From assembly GCA_007124075.1 (NCBI GenBank), contig SLFV01000482.1:1-6781 (forward strand): a DNA stretch of 6,781 bases. Direction: 5' to 3'. Shown piece after piece: positions 1 through 6,199 of the stretch. The position numbers were made by a program, and so were the translations under genes. The DNA comes from Roseimaritima sp. (GTDB lineage Bacteria; Planctomycetota; Planctomycetia; Pirellulales; Pirellulaceae). Under the pieces are notes generated by a model that saw only the letters and a program-made list of their open reading frames with translations, searched no databases and was not told the DNA's origin. How positions within the stretch are numbered: the stretch's first letter is position 1; every line of letters starts with the position of its first letter.

Positions 1-1841
1 AAACCGATCTGGCAGCTCCCTTGCGAGCCGCGATCAGTGGTGCCTCAGGGCGCCCGCTGGCGGGGGTCGTGTTAATGGGGGACGGCACGCAGACCTCCCG
101 CAGCGACGGCCCCGGGCCGCAGCAACTGGCCAGAACACTGTCATCGCTGGATGTGCCATTGTGGACCGTACCGATTGGCCTGCGTGGCGGCGACGATTCG
201 CAGCGTGACGTCGAGGTTGATCAGCTTCCCGAAAGTTTACGTGTCTTCAGCGGTAATCAGTTCAGCTTGTCGGCGGTCGTGCGCACGCAATCGTTAGTTG
301 GTGCGCAGATTCCCGTTCGCGTTCGTCTGATTCCTTCCAGCGACCAGCAGGAAGAAACCGAATTGGCGGTACGATCCGTTGTGCCACGCGTCCAATCGGA
401 CAGCCAAGCGGTGGAGTTTTCCTTAACCGCTCCGCAAGCGGGACGTTACCGACTGGAGGTCAGCGCCGATGAACAGCCCGGCGAAGCGTTGACAATCAAC
501 AACCAGCAAATCGCTTTTCTGGACGTCCGCGAAGGGGGCGGACGCATTTTGTACGTGGAGGGTGAGCCCCGTCAGGAGCAGTTGCGCATCCGGCAATCCC
601 TCGGAAGATTCCCCGATCTGGAGATCGATTACCTTTGGGTTCGACGCGACACTGCCGACCGTTGGCCCGTCGATTTAGACCTGGTCTTGGCCCCGAATCG
701 GTTTGATATTTTTATTGTTGGCGATCTGCACAGCGATGCGTTTGGCACCGAGCAACTGCAGCAACTGCAGCAACGTATCGGACAGGGGGCGGGTTTGTTG
801 ATGTTGGGTGGTTTGAACACGTTCGACGTGGGAGGCTACGCAGGCAGCCCGATCGCGGAGGTTTTACCGATCACACTGCGATCAGATTTGGCGCGTTCGC
901 TGGTTTCTTCCCCCCCCGCAGAATCACGGGTGACCGAACCGGTTCCGCTACGCGTTGTGAAACCACATCCGATTTTGCAGTTGGATCCATCACGGCCTCC
1001 GCAGCAGGTCTTTGACCAGTTGCGCCCGTTGCTGGAGTGCAATCGTTTTACGGACGTGAAAGCCGTGCCCGGAATTCAGGTCTTGTTGGAATCCGATCGC
1101 CAGGACCCATTGTTGGTCGTCGGCGAATATGGGCAAGGACGAGTCGTCACGTTTGCCGGTGACAGCACGTGGCAGTGGTGGAGGCAGGGAAACAGCACGT
1201 TGCATCGCCGGTTTTGGCGACAGATGATGCTCTGGCTTTTGGCACGCGACACGGTAGCCGAAGACAGCATCACGGTTGAAATTGACGCCCGTCGTTTTGC
1301 CCCAGATACGCGTCCCGGTTTTCGACTGCGTCTGCGCAGCAGTGACGATAGCCAATCACCGCCCAAGCTTGCAGCGGAAGTGGTTTCCGATGCTGGCGAA
1401 GTGATCGCCTTACCGTTCAGCGAGCAAGCCAGTCAGGCCGGCGAGTTCACCGTGGGAGGGGAACTGCCCGAATTGCCAGCCGGGTTATACCGCCTGCGTG
1501 GATTTGTTGCCGAGGACGGCGATTCGGGGGCGGCGGTGCCTGATGAACTGGAGTTTCAAGTCGTCGAAATGGATCGCGAACGCATGCGTCCCTTGGCCGA
1601 CCCTGGCTACATGGAACAATTAGCCGCTTTGACTGCCGATGCGGGGGGCCGCGCGTTCGCGCCCGATCAAGCCGATCAGTTGGCCGAGACGATTGAAAAT
1701 CAACGACGCGCGGCGATTGCACCGATCGTCGAGCGGTATCGACTGGGAGACGACCCCGCAAGCGGTTGGATTTTGATGCTGCTGTTCACACTGTTGCTGG
1801 GGACGCAGTGGGCCCTGCAGCGATTATGGGGCCTGCCCTGA
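1..1841 (+). CDS. VWA / amidotransferase-like membrane protein, 5'-truncated
   Basis: The reading frame is open from the left edge (whole codons from base 3), so only the last 612 codons are present and the true start is outside. The first residues, TDLAAPL, fit the second metal-site (MIDAS) motif of a von Willebrand A domain, and VVLMGDG (about residues 21-27) fits its third. A beta-rich linker follows. From about residue 178 to 415 there is a class I amidotransferase-like Rossmann domain (GGRILYVEGEPRQEQ start, GAGLLMLGGLNTF elbow, GRVVTFAGDSTWQWW strand, then RFWRQMMLWLLA). The elbow has Gly-Gly-Leu-Asn where an active amidotransferase has Cys, so it is probably not catalytic. A beta-sandwich-like part (about 425-530) and one membrane helix (about W589-L605) end the protein. 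Planctomycete homologues typically close operons with a MoxR ATPase, a DUF58 protein and BatA-like proteins; those partners would lie to the left and are not seen. The large domain is probably extracytoplasmic. The exact role is unknown. Confidence 0.9.
   Translation, partial: TDLAAPLRAAISGASGRPLAGVVLMGDGTQTSRSDGPGPQQLARTLSSLDVPLWTVPIGLRGGDDSQRDVEVDQLPESLRVFSGNQFSLSAVVRTQSLVGAQIPVRVRLIPSSDQQEETELAVRSVVPRVQSDSQAVEFSLTAPQAGRYRLEVSADEQPGEALTINNQQIAFLDVREGGGRILYVEGEPRQEQLRIRQSLGRFPDLEIDYLWVRRDTADRWPVDLDLVLAPNRFDIFIVGDLHSDAFGTEQLQQLQQRIGQGAGLLMLGGLNTFDVGGYAGSPIAEVLPITLRSDLARSLVSSPPAESRVTEPVPLRVVKPHPILQLDPSRPPQQVFDQLRPLLECNRFTDVKAVPGIQVLLESDRQDPLLVVGEYGQGRVVTFAGDSTWQWWRQGNSTLHRRFWRQMMLWLLARDTVAEDSITVEIDARRFAPDTRPGFRLRLRSSDDSQSPPKLAAEVVSDAGEVIALPFSEQASQAGEFTVGGELPELPAGLYRLRGFVAEDGDSGAAVPDELEFQVVEMDRERMRPLADPGYMEQLAALTADAGGRAFAPDQADQLAETIENQRRAAIAPIVERYRLGDDPASGWILMLLFTLLLGTQWALQRLWGLP
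751..774 (+). repeat. Short 9-bp tandem repeat inside gene 1
   Basis: The unit AGCAACTGC occurs twice head to tail, followed by a partial third copy (AGCAAC). The 9-bp period keeps the frame and encodes a QLQ-QLQ helix in the amidotransferase-like domain. It is most likely a simple consequence of a glutamine-leucine helix and not a functional DNA element. Confidence 0.5.
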
Positions 1842-1876
1842 TTGGTGCGACTTGTCCGCCTGCCCCAGCCATTGGT

Positions 1877-1908
1877 TTCGCGGCGAGGAACGGATGCTGC
1901 GTCGCGAA
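1877..1908 (+). terminator. Hairpin after gene 1, possible weak terminator
   Basis: TTCGCGGCG (1877-1885) can pair with CGTCGCGAA (1900-1908), giving a 9-bp stem with one G-U pair and a 14-nt loop, 35 nt after the stop of gene 1. No U-tract follows (the next bases are CGGGATTTC), so this is not a classical intrinsic terminator. The position fits transcript end formation or 3'-end stabilisation before the downstream promoter, but the inverted repeat could be chance in GC-rich DNA. Confidence 0.3.
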
Positions 1909-1942
1909 CGGGATTTCACGGTCGAGTTCTCTGCATTTCCTG

Positions 1943-1971
1943 CTGACGAGCATCGTCAATTTTGGTATAAT
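1943..1971 (+). promoter_or_regulatory. Sigma70-like promoter with extended -10
   Basis: A perfect TATAAT (1966-1971) is preceded by TGG (1963-1965), which makes an extended -10 element. CTGACG (1943-1948) matches TTGACA at four of six positions with a spacer of exactly 17 bp. Transcription would start near 1978-1980 and run into the DUF1552 gene and its partner. It is the only strong promoter-like match I found in the 336-bp gap. Activity is inferred from the match alone. Confidence 0.65.
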
Positions 1972-1977
1972 GAGCAG

Positions 1978-2177
1978 CGGGATCGAGGACCAGCGTGACG
2001 AGCGTTTGGCCTCTTTGCGTATCGGATGACCCATTTCACGATCCCACCCCACCCCAGAAACCTGCCTTGCCCTACTGCGCTGGCACGTTTTTGGCCCCCT
2101 TCCCTGCGGCCAGCTTCCGCTGATTCCGGCAGCGGTCACGGATTCCCAAAACCTGACTTTTTCACGGAGCCTCCTAC
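1978..2177 (+). promoter_or_regulatory. Long 5' leader of the DUF1552-DUF1592 operon
   Basis: If transcription starts about 7 nt after the TATAAT box, the leader is about 200 nt. It holds two small hairpin candidates: TGGCC (2092-2096) with GGCCA (2108-2112), loop 11 nt, and CCGCTG (2117-2122) with CAGCGG (2130-2135), loop 7 nt. A run of five T (2158-2162) lies 22 nt after the second stem, too far away for a normal intrinsic terminator. I recognise no riboswitch class. No credible gene lies here. Confidence 0.35.
2166..2169 (+). promoter_or_regulatory. Ribosome binding site (GGAG) for the DUF1552 gene
   Basis: GGAG ends 8 nt before the ATG at 2178, a good Shine-Dalgarno spacing. The frame is closed by an in-frame TGA at 2154-2156, with no other start codon between it and the ATG. 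This fixes the start. Confidence 0.7.
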
Positions 2178-3461
2178 ATGGCAACCCAACTGCACCGACG
2201 TCGTTTGCTGCTTCAGTCCATCGCTGGCTCGTTGGCTTTGCCAGCGTTGCCATCACTGGCAGAATCGCAGATCGGGACACGTGCGGCTGTGCGAACCGCG
2301 CACGGCGCTGGCCAGGGTGCGCACCGGTTTGTGGCCATCGGGAACCTGCTGGGTTTTCAACGCAATCAGTTTTTTCCCGAAACGCCCGGCCCCGAGTTTG
2401 AAGCTACGACGCTGCTGAAGCCACTGGCCGCGAATCGTGAACACATGACCATCTACCGGGGACTTGATCACGGCATTCGTGGGGGACACTTCGCAGTTCA
2501 CACGTTCCTGTCGGGCGTGCTGCATCACGAATCGAAACTGCGGCCCGAAGGAAACGTAACGATCGACCAGTACATCGCTGACGAAGTGGGCACCCAGACG
2601 CGGTTTGCCTCGCTGACGGTCGGTTCCGAAGGGGGCATTCACGGCGGTTGCCAGTTGTCTTGGACCAAGTCGGGTGTGCGGGTTCCCCCCATCACCGGGC
2701 CGGCGGAGTTGTTCGAAAAATTGTTCGTGACCGAATCGCAGGAAAGACTGGATCAAAAGGTCAAAGCCAATGCGTTGCACGCGTCGATTTTGGATACCGT
2801 CAACGACGAAGCCCGTTCGTTGGCTCGGCGGGTCAATCACGAGGACAAGCAGAAACTGGACGAATATTTGACGTCGATTCACGACGTGGAAAAACGTCTG
2901 GACGCGCGGCGTCGCTGGGCGGACCAACCGAAACCTGCAGCCCCCTTTGAACAACCTGCTAACACCAATACGGTGGAGGACCTGCCACTGTTGTACGAAT
3001 TGATCGCGTTGGCGCTGCAAACCGATTCGACGCGTGTGGCCACGTTGGAAATCGGTGGCTGTTTCTTGCCGCAGCATTTGGGGATCGACAAGTCGTATCA
3101 CGGTCTGTCGCATCATGGAAATGACGACCAGGCGATTGCGGATCTGATTACCTTGGAGACGTACCAGATCGAACAGTTCGGCAAGTTTCTGACGCGACTG
3201 TCCGAAATTCCCGACGGCGAACAAACCTTGCTCGATTCGACGGCGGTCTTGTTTGGCAGCGGTATCGGAGATGCAAACTCCCACAAGAACTCCGACTTGC
3301 CCATCATCTTGGCCGGTGGTGGCTACGGGACAGGGCGTTTCAAACAGGTCCCAGCGGAAGGTTTGAATAAAGTTCCCCTTTGTAACTTATTCGTGGACAT
3401 CGCCCAACGGATGGGGGTGCATGCTCCGTCGTTTGGAACCGCTACTGGCCAGTTCGCTTAA
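2178..3461 (+). CDS. DUF1552 (HXXSHH) family secreted protein
   Basis: This 427-aa protein is full length for its family. The N-terminus has a Tat-like signal: arginines 7-9 followed by LLL, a short hydrophobic stretch (about 14-28) and a possible cut after A28 (PSLA-ES). Export through Tat suggests folding in the cytoplasm, often with a cofactor or metal. Family hallmarks run in order: FVAIGN near residue 50, LDHGIRGGHFAVHTFLSG, SEGGIHGGCQLSW, RVPPITGP, the linker helix with LDEYLTSIHDVEKRL, EDLPLLYELIALALQTDSTRVATLE, the signature HGLSHH (308-313), GSGIGDANSHKNSDLP, and PLCNLF near the end. The His/Asp-rich motifs suggest metal binding and a distant link to the alkaline phosphatase/sulfatase fold, as proposed for the similar DUF1501 proteins. 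This is inference; no reaction is established. It is probably cotranscribed with the downstream cytochrome gene 45 bp away, from the promoter at 1943-1971. Confidence 0.95.
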   Translation: MATQLHRRRLLLQSIAGSLALPALPSLAESQIGTRAAVRTAHGAGQGAHRFVAIGNLLGFQRNQFFPETPGPEFEATTLLKPLAANREHMTIYRGLDHGIRGGHFAVHTFLSGVLHHESKLRPEGNVTIDQYIADEVGTQTRFASLTVGSEGGIHGGCQLSWTKSGVRVPPITGPAELFEKLFVTESQERLDQKVKANALHASILDTVNDEARSLARRVNHEDKQKLDEYLTSIHDVEKRLDARRRWADQPKPAAPFEQPANTNTVEDLPLLYELIALALQTDSTRVATLEIGGCFLPQHLGIDKSYHGLSHHGNDDQAIADLITLETYQIEQFGKFLTRLSEIPDGEQTLLDSTAVLFGSGIGDANSHKNSDLPIILAGGGYGTGRFKQVPAEGLNKVPLCNLFVDIAQRMGVHAPSFGTATGQFA

Positions 3462-3506
3462 AGACTGCGATTCAACCCTCCATCCCCGGAACGGACGAAA
3501 AACCCC

Positions 3507-6137
3507 ATGATTGGTCGGTTGACTGCAATGCGTTTTGGCTTACCGGCATGCCGCGTGCACCCCTGTGTGTGCATGAGTTTTTTGTTCGCGTTGTCGACAG
3601 CGATTTCCATTCTGGCGTCCCGTGGTTTTTCCCAAGAAACGCCCCCCCCAGCCACCTCGGAGCCGTCGCCAACGGCGGATTCGGTTGAGCAGGCTGAAAC
3701 GATCCAGCATGCCGCCATTGCGGGGGTGGAAAGGTTCTTGCAACGCTTTTGCTTGGAATGCCACCAGGGCGATCAGGCCGAGGGGGAACGGGATTTTCAG
3801 TTGTTTCAGTTGCCGATTGTCTCACCGGCGGATTTCATCACCGCGGCAGAGATTATCGATCAGGTGACGTTAAAGACGATGCCCCCCGAAGATGCGGAGC
3901 AGCCTGATGATGAACAACGGATTGCGTTAGTCAGCGATCTGCGGCAACATATCCAGGCGGCGCGAGAACAACTGGCCAGCACCGGTGGCCGCACGGTGAT
4001 GCGCCGCCTTTCCAACCGTGAATACGAAAACACGCTGGCGACGTTGTTTGGGCGACGCGTCGATACACTGGGGCTGACGGCTGATTTTCCGAAAGAAAAC
4101 ACAAGCGATCACCTGGATACCATCGGCGACGCGTTGGTGACTTCGGGTTTCTTGCTGGATCAATACTTCCAGGCAGCTTCGCGATTGGTGGAAACTCGTT
4201 TGGGCAAACCAGACACGCAACCCCAGTCATGGCACTTTACCGATAACTTCCAGCAGTACGAGGAGCTTTCCGGGGCGCATCGCAGCGTTCTAAAAAACCA
4301 GTTTCTCTGTCTATACGAACAACCTAACACCGATACGCGGCAGGGGGGGTACGGTCATATCGAAGACTTTTTGCAGGGGGTACCAGTTTCAGGGCTGTAC
4401 GATATCGAAGTTCATGCTCAGGCGATGCACCGCGATACGCATTACGACCCCGAGTTCTTTCGGATCGATCTGTCGGAACCGTTTCAGTTGGCGATCGTTC
4501 CCGGAGACGTGCGCAAGGGACACATCCATTACCCGCAGGCGATCGAGCCGATTTTGGGGGTAACGGTCGTGCCGGACGAGCAGCCCGAGTGGCTGCGGTT
4601 TCGGGTCTGGTTGGAAGCGGGTCAAACACCACGGTTCATTTTTCCCAATGGTCCCTATGAATCACGCGAGTCAGTGATTCGCTTGAATAAGCGTTATGCG
4701 GAGGAGTTCGAAAAGCCCGATACGGGGGTCCGGCGGGCTGCGCTGTTGCGGGAAGGCAAGCTGCCTCACATTCGGATTGGGGAAGTCAAGATTGAGGGAC
4801 CGGTTGCCGAACCGGGGGGTTCCCGGGAAGAGATCGCGGTCTTTGGTGAAGGCGGGTTCGACCCTGAGCGGGCGGTGGAGCAGTTACAGCAGTTTGCTCT
4901 TCGCGCTTTTCGACGTCCGCCCAGTGAGGAGGACCGCAGCCGGATTACGGCTTTTTATCAACAACGACTGGCGAAAGAAGCATCGCCACGGCAGGCAGCG
5001 CTCGACACGGTCAAGCTAATTTTGTGTTCTCCCTCGTTTTTGTACCTCAGTGAGATCACGCCGGAGGACGAACCTCACTTGGGCCCCTACGACTTAGCGT
5101 CGCGGCTTTCCTACGCGTTGTGGGCCGCGCCGCCGGACCAGCAGTTGTTACAGGCCGCTGAATCGGGCGAACTGGTTGCCGAAGCCACCGGGGACGAACC
5201 CAGCGGATTGGCTGGTCAAGTGGAGCGGTTGCTGCAGGATGAAAGGTCGAATCAATTTGTTAGCGGCTTCCTCGATGCGTGGCTGAATCTGCGTGATATC
5301 GGCAGTTTCCCGCCCCCGCGAAAATCGGTCACCGAATATTACTCGCAAAATTTGCCCGAATCGATGAAGGGCGAGACGCGGTATTTCTTTCGTCACCTGC
5401 TGGACGAAAACGGCCCGGTCACCGATTTCTTGGACGCCGATTATACCTTTGTGGACAAATACCTTGCCATGCTGTACGACCTGCCCGAACAGGACACGCT
5501 GCGATTGGCCGACGGTTTTCAACGCGTGCAACTGACCAGTCGCGACCGTCGCGGCGGCGTGCTGGGAATGTCCGGCGTGTTGACCGTTAGTGCCAACGGC
5601 GTGGAGACCTCACCCGTGATGCGGGGCGTCTGGGTTTCGGAAAACATTCTGGGAATCAAGCCACCGCCACCACCCGACGAGGTCCCAGCGATCGATGCTG
5701 ACGTGAGTGGCGCGACCACGATCCGAGAAAAATTAGCCCGGCACAGCGAAGACCGAGCCTGCTACGTTTGTCATCGGAGCATCGATCCCCTGGGATATGC
5801 ATTGGAAACGTTCGACCCGATTGGGCGTTGGCGGGAAAAATACCCCACGGGTACGTCGGGGGGAGGCGGTGCCAAGGTCGATTCATCGGGCAAACTGCCG
5901 TCGGGCGAGACGTACGATGATTTTCAGAGTTTCAAACGCGTCTTGCTGGAGACCCGCAGCGACCGCTTCACTCGACATTTGATAGAAAAACTGCTGGCGT
6001 ATACGACCGGACGCCGGATGGAAGTAGCGGACCGCTTTGAAATCGATCAAATTTTAGAGCAGGTCCAAGCTGACGGGCACGGGTTGCGCACCTTGGTCCA
6101 TCAAGTATGCGCGAGTGAAATTTTCCGCAGCAGGTAG
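3507..6137 (+). CDS. DUF1592-type planctomycete multidomain cytochrome c
   Basis: This 876-aa secreted protein has the complete PSCyt/PSD architecture. A signal segment (hydrophobic about 20-38, possible cut near S42) precedes a PSCyt1-like haem domain with CLECH (82-86) and a plausible axial Met in KTMPPE (M125). DUF1587/PSD3 begins at RRLSNREYENTL (about 165-230). Residues about 242-430 are beta-rich without a named domain. DUF1595/PSD5 follows (about 455-520, FRRPPSEEDR), then DUF1592/PSD4 (about 526-660, YDLASRLSYALW), DUF1588/PSCyt3 (about 672-775, RRGGVLGMSGVL and a second haem motif CYVCH at 752-756, then DPLGYALETFDPIGRWR), and DUF1585/PSD2 (about 797-873). Two covalently bound haems c are predicted, so it is probably a periplasmic or surface redox protein; its substrate is unknown. 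The ATG at 3507 is the first start after the DUF1552 stop, which lies in the same frame. Its ribosome site is weak (GGAC, 10 nt upstream). M8 (3528) would give a more usual signal peptide and remains possible. Confidence 0.95.
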   Translation: MIGRLTAMRFGLPACRVHPCVCMSFLFALSTAISILASRGFSQETPPPATSEPSPTADSVEQAETIQHAAIAGVERFLQRFCLECHQGDQAEGERDFQLFQLPIVSPADFITAAEIIDQVTLKTMPPEDAEQPDDEQRIALVSDLRQHIQAAREQLASTGGRTVMRRLSNREYENTLATLFGRRVDTLGLTADFPKENTSDHLDTIGDALVTSGFLLDQYFQAASRLVETRLGKPDTQPQSWHFTDNFQQYEELSGAHRSVLKNQFLCLYEQPNTDTRQGGYGHIEDFLQGVPVSGLYDIEVHAQAMHRDTHYDPEFFRIDLSEPFQLAIVPGDVRKGHIHYPQAIEPILGVTVVPDEQPEWLRFRVWLEAGQTPRFIFPNGPYESRESVIRLNKRYAEEFEKPDTGVRRAALLREGKLPHIRIGEVKIEGPVAEPGGSREEIAVFGEGGFDPERAVEQLQQFALRAFRRPPSEEDRSRITAFYQQRLAKEASPRQAALDTVKLILCSPSFLYLSEITPEDEPHLGPYDLASRLSYALWAAPPDQQLLQAAESGELVAEATGDEPSGLAGQVERLLQDERSNQFVSGFLDAWLNLRDIGSFPPPRKSVTEYYSQNLPESMKGETRYFFRHLLDENGPVTDFLDADYTFVDKYLAMLYDLPEQDTLRLADGFQRVQLTSRDRRGGVLGMSGVLTVSANGVETSPVMRGVWVSENILGIKPPPPPDEVPAIDADVSGATTIREKLARHSEDRACYVCHRSIDPLGYALETFDPIGRWREKYPTGTSGGGGAKVDSSGKLPSGETYDDFQSFKRVLLETRSDRFTRHLIEKLLAYTTGRRMEVADRFEIDQILEQVQADGHGLRTLVHQVCASEIFRSR

Positions 6138-6199
6138 CGTCCCGGCACTGCGGATGGGCAGCGGATGCGAGTTCGTGAACGTTGAACACCCCGCAGGAT
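6138..6199. other. Convergent intergenic spacer, no clear terminator
   Basis: The 62 bp separate the stops of two genes facing each other. They contain a 7-bp direct repeat GCGGATG (6150-6156 and 6161-6167) and a small inverted repeat GTTCGTGAAC (6171-6180). Neither strand shows a GC-rich stem with a T-tract, so any transcription stop is probably factor-dependent or lies inside the neighbouring gene. Confidence 0.4.

Noticed and set aside
1970..2029. A 19-codon frame starting with the ATG that overlaps the TATAAT box
   Set aside because: Its ATG lies within and just after the -10 element, upstream of the predicted transcription start, and it has no ribosome binding site.
2117..2162. A possible intrinsic terminator or attenuator in the leader (CCGCTG/CAGCGG stem and a T5 run)
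   Set aside because: The T-run lies 22 nt after the stem and there is no competing anti-terminator stem that I can see, so the geometry does not fit.
1786..2280. A 164-codon minus-strand frame covering the gap between gene 1 and the DUF1552 gene
   Set aside because: It overlaps the ends of both flanking genes and the promoter, shows no family motif, and has an unlikely composition. I treat the gap as non-coding.
2026..2418. A 130-codon plus-strand frame overlapping the leader and the start of the DUF1552 gene
   Set aside because: It runs out of frame through the signal-peptide region of a well-supported gene and its product is low-complexity Pro/Cys/Arg-rich with no recognisable motif.
2253..3284. 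A 343-codon open frame on the minus strand within the DUF1552 gene
   Set aside because: It lies wholly antisense to a clearly recognised full-length gene, its translation has no family features, and long antisense frames arise from codon bias in GC-rich genes.
5148..5531. A 127-codon minus-strand frame inside the cytochrome gene
   Set aside because: It is antisense to the conserved DUF1592 domain and is best explained as a shadow of that coding sequence.
6171..6180. GTTCGTGAAC as an SOS-box-like operator
   Set aside because: The half-site spacing is 2 nt, not the 4 nt of GAAC-N4-GTTC boxes, the orientation is inverted, and it lies between two gene ends, not at a promoter.
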